From Sphaeramia orbicularis (Eukaryota; Chordata; Actinopteri; Kurtiformes; Apogonidae), in NCBI RefSeq assembly GCF_902148855.1, contig NC_043958.1, positions 664,588 to 728,587 of the forward strand: a stretch of 64,000 nucleotides of DNA, in the 5' to 3' direction. The translations under genes and the position numbers were made by a program. This document shows, piece after piece, positions 11,001 through 19,957 of this stretch (the first letter of the stretch is position 1; each line of letters begins with the position of its first letter). Below the pieces are notes generated by a model. The model was not told where the DNA came from and made no database searches. It saw only the letters and a list, made by a program, of their open reading frames with translations.

Positions 11001-13460
11001 GACAGATGATACAGATGAAGTTGTGCTGAAAAAACAGATCCAAACATGGGTATAGTAAACATTTGTTTCTATAGTATATAAAGGCCAAATCAAAAGAACT
11101 GAAAAACAGACAGAATAGACTCAGACCACTAAGGGTTAATATTGGAATGGTTCTGACACAGAAGGGACATTGGGACTATTATTTATTTATTTATTATTTA
11201 TTTATTATTTTCAAAATACAACTTGGTAAATTATTTCAGTGTGTGTATCAGTACTTTTTGAACATTTTGAGCACAATTGCAATAATACTGCGATAATAAT
11301 GATAACCGTGATAATTTTGGTCATAATAACTGTGATATTAAATTTTCATATCGTTGCATCCCTAACCTGAACAAATATGAAAAACCTGAAATGTCCTAAA
11401 GATAAATAAGTGTAATTTTAACTTCGTTTGTTAATTGTAATGAAAATAATGTGAATATGTTTAAACTCTAATTCATATAAATACTACATTTCTTATCTTT
11501 CCTTTATATTTTACTCTCACTTGTGGTTTTTTCCACCTGTCTTTCTCTTGCACTGGTGTGTTGTTTGTTGCTGCTGTCAACTGGGAAATTTCCCCGTGGT
11601 GGGATCAATAAAGTCTTATCTTATCTTATCTTAATGTTTCTCACATTTGTGTTCAGTTTTGTACACATTTTGTTCTTGTTATTCTTTATTTTGTTCATAT
11701 TTGTTTTGTTTTTTTTCTGTTAATTCTGTTCATGTTTCTCAAACTTCTCAACATTACTAAATGTTCGGTGTATTTGTAGATCCGCTGTGATCTGTGCGTT
11801 CTAATGTACACGTGTAAATGATAAACAGAGGCAGAACATTGTTAAAATTACACTTATTTTTCATAATAAATTTCAGTTTTTTTCATGGTTGTTCTTGTAG
11901 ATGTACACAATTATGTCGCGTTATTTTCCTTTTTTCACTGTAAAACACAGAGAAAAGTTTGGAGTTGACATTATTTATAATTTGTGATGTTATTATTTGA
12001 CTGGTCTGGTCCACTTTAGGAACAGGAAGTGCACCCCCACCCCACCCGTCCTGCTTTGCACTGTCTTGGTCGCACACGGGGACTGAAACTGGGCTAATGG
12101 CGCTGGTAAAATAAGCTCACATCCACCATGTTCGCCTGGGAGCCTCGTCCCCATTACAGCCCCGCAGATAACGCCGGCACCAGGGGGTGGGAGGCCGCGT
12201 TTCCATGGCAACGCAGGAAGCTGCCGCGTGATTGCTGTATGTGCAGGGATGTGTCGACAGATGTCGGGTCAGCGCGCGGCTTCATTCCAGTCCCTTTTAA
12301 AATGATCTGAACATAACGGTGCCTTCATGTGCTGTGGGAATGACGGTAAATACTAGCTACGAACTTGAAAAACGGCACATGAACGCCCCGTCGTATTTTC
12401 CATCGGAGAACTAGGGAAAAAGTTTGATGTAATGAACGCAGAGTAACGAGGGAACCACGGGCGACCATGAACGATGCTTTTACTGACGTTCTGCTGCTGT
12501 TCGCTGATGGTGTTTGCACATTTATAACGTACACAATTTATGAACAAAAACAATGAAAGATGCCGTCATCGCTGAATTAACACAGTCTAAACTGTCGTGT
12601 GAACTGTGTGTCAGTCATTTGTCATTCTGCTACGACAACAAAAGCACTTGAACACAACGCACTTGCCATTTTGAATTCACAAGGAAAAAAGGTTTGTTTT
12701 TCCGACAGCACCTGAAAGCAGCATAAAACTCATGGTTGCTTTATTCACCCATTCATTTGGAACAGGTTTTTTTCTTTTCTTTCAAATCCTGTACTGATGC
12801 ACATTCTACTCCATCAACGCAAATACAAAAATAAATATGATATGAATAAATATGATAGAAACATGAATACATGCAAATATATCTAATATATATCAGTTTA
12901 TTCATTTAGGTTATTATTCTTTCACTTTAAAGGCCTTTCCTCATCCTGTTTACATGCACACTAATAATCCAATCATTATTAGCTTTCTGGAGTTATCAGA
13001 TTATTCAAGGGATTGTGAATAATCATAATAACCGTTGAATTTACTCTGTGATTCAATGAACATCTACATGATCAGTCAGTTAAAAATGGGGAAAAACCCA
13101 ACATTTACACAAAAAAAAAGCAAAATACACAGGATAATATTAGAATAAATGGTGATGAAGGGTTAAATAGATAGAAAAATTGATTTGGGAACTGACATGA
13201 AAGTATCACTGGGTCTTTATGGGTTAAAATACGTTACTGATCAAACATGTGGAGGCCACGCCCACCTTGAAGTTGCTGGAGTTGACCCAGGATCCGGCCA
13301 CCGTGTCCACCATCCTGTCCAGCAGGGTCTGGTCCTGCTCCAGCTCGGGGAACTTGTCCTGGTCCGGGATCAGCTCCAGGATCTCCTGGCCCACTTGGAT
13401 CCTCCTGCCCAGGTCCTTGTGCATGAGCTGCTCCAGCAGATCCTCCATGTTCAGGTCCAT
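2446..13460 (-). CDS. clasp: CLASP-family microtubule plus-end protein, 5' coding part (partial, frame-disrupted)
   Basis: CLASP proteins bind microtubule lattice and plus ends through TOG domains and stabilise microtubules at the cell cortex, kinetochores and Golgi. Coding exons in gene order are 13266-13460, 6205-6281, 4011-4114, 3377-3466 and 2446-2518; the gene continues past the left edge. The start ATG at 13460 has a good Kozak context (GCAGCCATGG). Exon 1 gives 65 clean residues beginning MDLNMEDLL and ending SWVNSSNFK, a hallmark of the TOG1 start. The other four match the following TOG1 stretches (GMDLLSALVSR, LLLKIMDQAANPQ, LCLCLIATLN, SLTLSKIVPHICNLL), with GT-AG sites and phases that fit the family. 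Their lengths differ from expectation by -2, 0 (one gain and one loss), -2 and -3 nt, so no continuous frame exists. I see indels but no base-substitution stops. Consensus error or recent gene loss are both possible. CLASP1 and CLASP2 cannot be separated from this part. Confidence 0.85.
3576..3666. repeat. (TA)n-(GA)n microsatellite
   Basis: About 45 bp of TA followed by about 36 bp of GA, at the left edge of the 20-bp minisatellite. Confidence 0.9.
3680..4010. repeat. 20-bp minisatellite abutting a clasp splice donor
   Basis: The unit is GTGTTACTGGGATGTGGACT with 20- and 22-bp spacing, about 16 copies. The last, diverged unit (TGCTGTGGAC) ends at 4010, the first base of the intron next to the clasp exon at 4011-4114. 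The donor therefore reads CAG then GTCCAC, formed from repeat sequence. Confidence 0.85.
4368..5878. mobile_element. Inverted-repeat transposon split by about 1 kb of other sequence
   Basis: Ends GGCTCCGTTCAGACTGCAGG and CCTGCAGTCTGAACGGAGCC are exact inverse complements over 20 bp. The two halves (4368-4721 and about 5752-5878) align to the copy at 47.7-48.8 kb. The intervening 4722-5751 contains unrelated AT-rich sequence and another dispersed repeat at 5.5-5.7 kb. Confidence 0.7.
5495..5712. repeat. Common teleost dispersed repeat
   Basis: It runs from ATTACCTCCGCCAAGGAGG through AAAAAGTTATGGACGGATT to GAGTGCTTTTCTAGTT. I recognise this as a widespread short repeat in fish genomes but cannot name its class. 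It contains a short TCTG run. Confidence 0.5.
6373..8324. mobile_element. Fold-back/mariner-like MITE, copy 1, interrupted
   Basis: Termini carry ATGGACAAAAGTATTGGGAC at the left and GTCCACATACTTTTGTCCAT at the right, a typical Tc1/mariner-type short inverted repeat. About 1.5 kb of other repeats (from 6462) interrupts it. The broken halves match the copies at 21.7 and 52.1 kb. Confidence 0.65.
6462..7585. repeat. Inverted-repeat element with an internal tandem duplication
   Basis: Ends TAACCCTTAAAGACCC and GGGTCTGTGTGAGTTA are near-inverse complements of a family also seen at 29.6-30.8 kb. Inside, 6612-6870 and 6873-7130 are tandem copies of about 260 bp; both contain GTACAAAAGCGAAAAAGAAA. 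Open frames here reflect A-rich sequence only. Confidence 0.55.
8960..8973 (-). promoter_or_regulatory. Candidate CTCF site
   Basis: The minus strand reads CCAGCAGATGGCGG, matching the core consensus CCASYAGRKGGCRS at all positions. It is followed by CAGGGGGCGC. The local sequence (8.75-9.05 kb) is richer in CpG than its surroundings. It is in the large clasp intron. Motif match only. Confidence 0.4.
9296..9945. mobile_element. hAT-like MITE of the 'GGCCCGC ... TTTGAACATCTG' family
   Basis: It runs from ACATGCGGCCCAGGGGGCC to TGAGTTTGAACATCTGTG. The ends resemble the widespread fish element ending TGAGTTTGACACCCCTG. Related pieces occur at about 10.45-12.1 kb (interrupted), 22.66-23.09, 37.5-37.6, 38.46-38.85, 43.6-44.4 and 47.0-47.64 kb. 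Confidence 0.6.
10632..11364. mobile_element. hAT-like non-autonomous transposon, copy 1
   Basis: Ends are TAGGGATGTAACGATTACC and, at the right, ATATCGTTGCATCCCTA, an imperfect inverted repeat. The 8-bp duplication ACCTGAAC flanks it at 10624-10631 and 11365-11372. Eight-base duplications mark hAT superfamily insertions. It has no transposase frame. It is inserted in an older dispersed repeat whose sequence resumes at 11365. Confidence 0.85.
11455..11636 (+). mobile_element. L2-type LINE 3' tail
   Basis: Ends TGGTGGGATCAATAAAGTC followed by TTATC repeats, the usual 3' terminus of fish L2-clade retroposons. Only the tail is present. Similar tails occur at 25.1, 42.2 and 45.4 kb. Confidence 0.55.
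12120..12300. promoter_or_regulatory. CpG-rich intronic island with an RFX-type X-box
   Basis: A GC-rich segment in the clasp intron contains GTTTCCATGGCAAC at 12199-12212, a near-palindromic X-box. CpG clusters (CCGCGTG, AGCGCGCGG) flank it. It could be an intronic promoter or enhancer. No frame supports a gene. Confidence 0.3.
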
Positions 13461-13984
13461 GGCTGCAGCTCGGACAGGAAACCCCCAGACCCTGGTCCAC
13501 AACACACGGCTGCGTCCCTCTGCTGGCGATGCGTCCGAACACTCACAGATACGACGCCCCGTTTATTTATGCTGTTACAACGACAACGATAAAGCTCATT
13601 TCAAACATATAGTTCTGATGTTAAACTACAATTGGGATCAATATTGGATCAAAATGTGTAAATGATCCGTTTTGATGAACACAAATCTGTTGCGATACGA
13701 AGACCGCAGTACAGTCGTCAGAATAAAAGACTGAGTGGAACTAAAACACTACAAATATGATCATAAACTGTTCTTAAACAGACATATTACAACTGAAGCT
13801 ATATAGTGGAGCATATCTGACTAATAACTGGATTGGACAGAACCTTTGAATGTTCATGTGCTGTTGAAGAATTAGTTCAACAGATTCACAGACTGAAAAT
13901 ATCACTGATACAAGAACAAATATTATTATTAAAGTTAATAGTACATTTACATATATGAGTGTGGAACAAATATTATTATTCAAG

Positions 13985-14706
13985 TAGGGATGTAACGATT
14001 ACCAGTATAACGATAAACCGCAGTAAAATTGCAGACGGTTAGTATTACCGTTTAAATTCTAATTCTCATGATAACCGTGTTTGATTACTGCACTTTTCTG
14101 GAGAAAACGCTTATGTAAAGACATGCTTTTATGTCAAATATATGAGTATAGTTTTAATTTATTACAATTTTAATTGTATATACCTAATATTTGGAACCAA
14201 TATTCACTTTTAAAGTCTTTGAAAAGGTTCATTAAGCATCTGTGTGTTATTTATGCAATAAATTATATACATTTTTCAAATCGGATTTTATATATTTTTT
14301 TGTGTTTTCTGTCCTTTTATGTTTTTATAGTAGGTTAAAGTGAAAAAATAATAGACAGATGATATAAATGAAGTTGTGCTGAAAAAAAAAAAAAAAGATA
14401 CCAAACATGGGTATAGTAAACATTTCTGTCTATAGTATATAAAGGCAAAATCAAAAGGACTGAAAAACAGCAAAAATAGGTTTTAGACCACTAAGGGTTA
14501 ATATTTGAATGTTTCTGCCCAGAGAAAGTGCATTGTACCAATTATTTTGTTTTTGTTGTTGTTGTTTTTTGTTTTTTTAAATACAACTTGGTTAAATTAT
14601 TTCAGTGTGTGTACTAATACTTTTTGAACATTTTGAGCACAATTTCAACAATACCACGATAATAATGATAACTGTGATATGACATTTTCATATCGTTACA
14701 TCCCTA
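13985..14706. mobile_element. hAT-like non-autonomous transposon, copy 2
   Basis: Same family as the copy at 10.6 kb and similar along its whole length. Flanks are TATTCAAG (13977-13984) and TATTAAAG (14707-14714), seven of eight matching. The host sequence on both sides is itself a roughly 60-bp tandem duplication (ATTTACATATATGAGT is seen before and after). Confidence 0.8.
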
Positions 14707-15014
14707 TATTAAAGTTAATAGTGCATTTACATATATGAGTCTGGAACAAATACTATTATTCAAGTTAATGGAGCATTTACATCTATGTCAGAAGTATACC
14801 TTTGCATAATTATATATTTTTTTTCTTCCAGAGATACAGGACTTTTGTAAACAGTTCCATAAATAGAATTGTAAAGCTAAAAAATGAGTCTATTTGAGAA
14901 ACTGATTCTTTTTGACACTGATGTTGACTTTAACTGGATCTGATGTAAACCAGTGCATGTATGTGAGACTAGGTTACTGGTGTTCATGGATTCATACCAG
15001 GCTGGGCTGAAGGT

Positions 15015-17027
15015 GTGGGTCTGTCTGTGGGTCTGTCTGTGGGTCTGTCTGTAGGTCTGTCTGTGGACCTGTCTGTGGGTCTGTCTGTGGGTCTGTCTGT
15101 GGACCTGTCTGTGGGTCTGTCTGTGGGTCTGTCTGTGGGTCTGTCTGTGGACCTGTCCGTGGGTCTGTCCGTGGGTCTGTCTGTGGGTCTGTCTGTGGAC
15201 CTGTCTGTGGACCTGTCTGTGGGTCTGTCTGTGGACCTGTCTGTGGGTCTGTCTGTGGGTCTGTCTGTGGGTCTGTCTGTGGACCTGTCTGTGGGTCTGT
15301 CTGTGGGTCTGTCTGTGGGTCTGTCCGTGGGTCTGTCTGTGGACCTGTCTGTGGGTCTGTCTGTGGACCTGTCTGTGGGTCTGTCTGTGGGTCTGTCTGT
15401 GGACCTGTCCGTGGGTCTGTCCGTGGGTCTGTCCGTGGACCTGTCTGTGGGTCTGTCTGTGGGTCTGTCTGTAGGTCTGTCTGTGGACCTGTCCGTGGGT
15501 CTGTCTGTGGGTCTGTCTGTGGGTCTGTCTGTGGACCTGTCCGTGGGTCTGTCCGTGGGTCTGTCCGTGGACCTGTCTGTGGGTCTGTCTGTGGGTCTGT
15601 CTGTGGACCTGTCTGTGGGTCTGTCTGTGGGTCTGTCTGTGGGTCTGTCCGTGGACCTGTCCGTGGGTCTGTCTGTGGGTCTGTCTGTGGACCTGTCTGT
15701 GGACCTGTCCGTGGGTCTGTCTGTGGACCTGTCCGTGGGTCTGTCTGTGGGTCTGTCTGTGGACCTGTCTGTGGACCTGTCCGTGGGTCTGTCCGTGGAC
15801 CTGTCTGTGGGTCTGTCTGTAGGTCTGTCTGTGGGTCTGTCCGTGGACCTGTCTGTGGGTCTGTCTGTGGGTCTGTCTGTGGACCTGTCCGTGGGTCTGT
15901 CCGTGGGTCTGTCTGTGGACCTGTCTGTGGGTCTGTCTGTGGGTCTGTCCGTGGACCTGTCTGTGGGTCTGTCTGTGGGTCTGTCCGTGGACCTGTCTGT
16001 GGGTCTGTCTGTGGACCTGTCCGTGGGTCTGTCTGTGGGTCTGTCTGTGGACCTGTCCGTGGGTCTGTCCGTGGGTCTGTCTGTGGGTCTGTCTGTGGGT
16101 CTGTCCGTGGACCTGTCTGTGGGTCTGTCTGTGGACCTGTCCGTGGGTCTGTCTGTGGACCTGTCCGTGGGTCTGTCTGTGGACCTGTCTGTGGGTCTGT
16201 CTGTGGGTCTGTCCGTGGACCTGTCTGTGGGTCTGTCTGTGGACCTGTCCGTGGGTCTGTCCGTGGGTCTGTCTGTGGGTCTGTCTGTGGACCTGTCCGT
16301 GGGTCTGTCTGTGGGTCTGTCTGTGGGTCTGTCTGTGGACCTGTCCGTGGGTCTGTCCGTGGGTCTGTCTGTGGGTCTGTCTGTGGGTCTGTCTGTGGAC
16401 CTGTCCGTGGGTCTGTCTGTGGGTCTGTCTGTGGACCTGTCCGTGGACCTGTCTGTAGGTCTGTCTGTGGGTCTGTCTGTAGGTCTGTCTGTGGGTCTGT
16501 CTGTGGGTCTGTCCGTGGACCTGTCTGTGGGTCTGTCTGTGGACCTGTCCGTGGGTCTGTCCGTGGGTCTGTCTGTGGGTCTGTCTGTGGGTCTGTCCGT
16601 GGACCTGTCTGTGGGTCTGTCTGTGGACCTGTCCGTGGGTCTGTCTGTGGACCTGTCTGTGGGTCTGTCTGTGGGTCTGTCCGTGGACCTGTCTGTGGGT
16701 CTGTCTGTGGGTCTGTCTGTGGACCTGTCCGTGGACCTGTCTGTGGGTCTGTCTGTGGACCTGTCCGTGGGTCTGTCTGTGGGTCTGTCTGTGGGTCTGT
16801 CCGTGGACCTGTCTGTGGGTCTGTCTGTGGGTCTGTCCGTGGACCTGTCTGTGGGTCTGTCTGTGGACCTGTCTGTGGGTCTGTCTGTGGGTCTGTCCGT
16901 GGACCTGTCTGTGGGTCTGTCTGTGGGTCTGTCCGTGGACCTGTCTGTGGGTCTGTCTGTGGACCTGTCCGTGGGTCTGTCTGTGGGTCTGTCTGTGGGT
17001 CTGTCTGTAGGTCTGTCTGTGGAGCTC
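15015..17027. repeat. 2-kb minisatellite of 12-bp units
   Basis: Two unit types alternate irregularly: GTCTGTCTGTGG and ACCTGTCTGTGG, each with a C/T variant at the eighth base; about 168 units. The period is a multiple of three and no unit contains a stop, so both strands are open for about 690-700 codons ((GLSV/DLSV)n plus, (DRPT/DRST)n minus). It lies in the first intron of clasp. Confidence 0.92.
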
Positions 17028-17382
17028 CTCATTCTCCTGTTGGAATCAAACAAACACAAAAAAGGCGAAGTTTACCCAGATGTTCACCCCAGACTGTTGA
17101 CTTTCAGGAGCCCCTCCTCACCTGCTCCTTCGTAGCTCAGTTTTCAGCCTAACTCGGCTCCCTCTGCCGCACCTACCTGCTCCTTTACCGGTTTCTTATT
17201 ATTAAATAAACTACTGCAGCTTCATGTTCAAATATTCCAACCGTTTCTGTAGCCGTTAGCTTTAGTTGCTAGCTCCAGGCTCCTGTTATCCAGTGCACGC
17301 GCAGCTGTTAGCCAAACTAGCTAAGTTCGGTTCGGCGCTCACCTGGTCAGCGGCGGCTAACGGTACGCGTGACGTCACTCAC

Positions 17383-17700
17383 CTGTTTCTGTCAGTTTAA
17401 TTGATCGGTTATTGATCCGGTGACCGGTCACGGAATCACTCACCGGATGCACCGAGTAGCTTCGTGTCCGCCGCCACAAACTGACGCCAACTATTTCACG
17501 CCGCAGTCCCAAACTTCCATGTTTAATCCCGGGGGAATGTTCCGCGTGAAGCCGGCACCTGGACACAGCCGGGTCATCCGAACTGAACCCAGGGCGCACA
17601 GCCGTCAATAACCGCAGGAAGACCACGTGTGTCCCATCACGGCCACCGTACAGCCCGCAGCCACAGGCAGACGCCGCAGAAAGACGACACCTGGTGGCGA
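17383..17700 (-). promoter_or_regulatory. clasp: CpG-rich 5' region and likely non-coding first exon of clasp
   Basis: The stretch at about 17.15-17.70 kb is rich in CpG, unlike the AT-rich surroundings. On the minus strand a good donor (ACAG then GTGAGT) lies at 17383/17382, and a second candidate (CCAG then GTGAGC) near 17.35 kb. A palindromic CRE, TGACGTCA, sits at 17370-17377 just inside the putative intron. No frame through it joins the coding exon at 13.3-13.5 kb, so a non-coding first exon with a 4-kb first intron is the simplest reading. This is inference; no transcript evidence is available. Confidence 0.45.
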
Positions 17701-18300
17701 CAGTGGTGTACTGGACCTACAATAGGAACACAATGACAGCAGCAGAACAAGGGTTTAATCAAGTACGGTGGCCCCTAAGGGACACAGCGGAAACAAATGA
17801 CGGGTGACAAAAAGAAAAGCAACTTCTGTGAACTCTCACAAAAGTCGCTCTTTTCTTTTTTCGTAATAAATAAATCAACAAAAGCAACAACAAAAAATTA
17901 ATTAAAAATACGTTATTAAAAATACGTTAAGTAATAAATAGTAAAATGAAGTAAATAAGATGCATAAACTTCACAATTAACAAAAGTAGTGTTTAATAAA
18001 ATAAAATGAAGAAAACCAAAGAAAAATGAAGAAAATAAGCCATTAGAAAATCTAACACAAAATGAACAATGTAAGAATAAAATGAAAAAAAGTAAAAATA
18101 AATAAATAATAATAATAATAATGAAATAGCCTACATAAAATTAACAAGAATGAGAAAAATAATTACTCATAAATTAGTTTTTAATGAAAAAAAACAAAAC
18201 ACAAAATAACCTATTAAAAATAAAAACCCTCAGAACAAAACAGGTTTAATAACATACAAAATTATCAAAATAAGAATAAAATGAATAAAATATATGTTCA

Positions 18301-18440
18301 GCCCTGCGATGAACTGGCAGCTTGTCCAGGGTGAACCCCGCCTTCGCCCCCATGTAGCTGGGATAGGCTCCAAGAGACCCCCCTGACCCTGGTGAGGATA
18401 AAGCAGGTTCAGAAAATGAATGAACAAATGAATGAATGAA
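18301..18440 (+). mobile_element. LINE-type 3' tail (teleost)
   Basis: Contains CAGCCCTGCGATGAACTGGC, GTAGCTGGGATAGGCTCCA and AGGATAAAGCAGGTTCAG, then GAATGAAT repeats. This is a very common fish retroposon tail; its clade is not assigned here. Confidence 0.6.
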
Positions 18441-18609
18441 TAAAATTGTAAAAAATAAATAAATAAAAAAGAACATTAATTAAACATAAATGTTGAGAAT
18501 ACAATTATAAAAGTCATTTAACCAAATAAGAGCTAAAGTAACAGACTGTAAAGTGCTGCTGTGTTCCAGTTTAAACTCACTGTCTTTTTACTGCTGTGTG
18601 TTTTACAGA

Positions 18610-19676
18610 TCAGTGGTTTTCAAAGAGGGGGGTGCAGCCCCCTGAGGGGCTACCAGGGGGCAGTAGAGAGACCTCAGAAAATTGGAGGAAAGATGAGAAA
18701 AAAAAAAGCAAAACAACATAAAAACATGCTAATTATCAGTGATTATTAAGAATATACAGTGTGTAAACATTAGTTTAATATACTTACGCTAAACAAAGGT
18801 CATAATTATTGTAAAGTGAATTAAAGTAAGAAAACACATTCTAAAAGTCAATTGTCGCTTTTCCATTGGACATCTGCACAAAAACTTTACCAAATTTTAC
18901 TTAATATCGAAAAAACAGAAGTGCGTTATGTGGGTTTTTCCATTAAATCACAAATGCGATGATGTGTTTATTTATTATCACGGGATGACATGAGAAGTCG
19001 TTCCATAAACATGGAGACAAACGTAAATATGGTGTTGATTTACAGATATATTCATTATTATATATTACTCCTCTATCTTGTACTAAATTAAAAATGATTC
19101 TAATTCCTGGTGTGTCCACATATACAGACATGTTTCTTCTCTTGTTGTAACGTCCGTCAACAACCTTTTTTTTTTTTTTCACCTGACTCTAGTTGCAAAA
19201 CAGGTCTTTCCATTGCAGTTTTGTGTGATATACCAGTTGCACTACACCTGAAAAACCACCTCTTGCCAGCGCAAAAAAAAAGTTTTGGTGAAATTGTCGA
19301 TTTTCCATTAGGTAAATTTTTATGCATAAGTTATATTTGTGCAATTTGAGAGTCAATGGAAAAGTGACTGGTGTTTCTTTACATATTTAATAGTATTGTG
19401 GATGAATTAAAAAAAAAAAAAAAAATTAAATTAAAAATAAAATAAAAATAAATAAATAATATTTTCAAAATAAAATAAAAATTAAAAAATTTATTTAAAC
19501 AAATAAATAAAAATAAATAAATAATAAAAGAAATTATTTATTTATTTATTTAAAAATATCATTTAAAAAAATTTAAAAATTGTATTGTGGATGGGTTTGC
19601 CGGGGGGGGGGGGGGGGCCCGGCCAGAGGCTAATGACGTTGGGGGGTTGTGGCTTGGAAGCGTTTGGGAACCCCTG
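18610..19676. mobile_element. hAT-like element with a nested MITE
   Basis: Ends CAGTGGTTTTCAAAGAGGGG and CGTTTGGGAACCCCTG resemble the CAGnGGTTCCCAAAC termini of hAT elements. A second inverted-repeat MITE fills 18850-19370 (GTCGCTTTTCCATTGGACAT at one end, TCAATGGAAAAGTGACTGGT at the other). A/T tetranucleotide runs and a long G run near 19.6 kb follow. It ends about 280 bp before the pde9a start codon. Confidence 0.55.
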
Positions 19677-19795
19677 TGGTAGATGATGACAGGTGTGTGT
19701 TTGTGTCCGCTCAGACAAACAGGCTCATGCAGATGCTGTTGAACTGACCGTCCTCTACATTTCCCATCATCCCCCTCCCTTTACAGCGGAAATGC

Positions 19796-19805
19796 CCATA
19801 TTTGG
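19796..19805. promoter_or_regulatory. CArG box (SRF/MEF2-type site) upstream of pde9a
   Basis: CCATATTTGG is an exact CC(A/T)6GG CArG box, about 150 bp before the pde9a start codon at 19958. SRF binds this sequence in immediate-early and muscle promoters. No TATA box is obvious nearby and the transcription start is unknown, so it could lie in the promoter or in the 5' UTR. Confidence 0.35.
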
Positions 19806-19957
19806 GGGGTGAACGCTGCTGCACTAAGCTGCCGTTGGACGGTGGGGGAGGTCCTTCTGTCAGCCGCAGGTGTCGGAAAACACACTTAAGGAAAACCTGT
19901 CGGCGTCAACAGGTTCATTTTCATTTGTGGGGCATGCCGCGTCCCCCAGGCTCCGCC

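Larger units (their letters stand above)
10450..12100. repeat. Older dispersed repeat holding a hAT copy and a LINE-type tail
   Basis: Words such as TTTACAAACTATCCTTTAAC and AATATGAAAAACCTGAAATG match the family at 9.3, 22.7, 38.5 and 47.1 kb. It is split by the hAT-like copy at 10632-11364. An L2-type tail (GGGATCAATAAAG then TTATC repeats) is inserted at about 11455-11636. Confidence 0.5.

Noticed and set aside
14984-17135. Open frames of about 690-706 codons on both strands ((DRPT)n and (GLSV)n).
   Set aside because: They are translations of a 12-bp satellite without stop codons, open on both strands and intronic to clasp. No domain or start context was seen.
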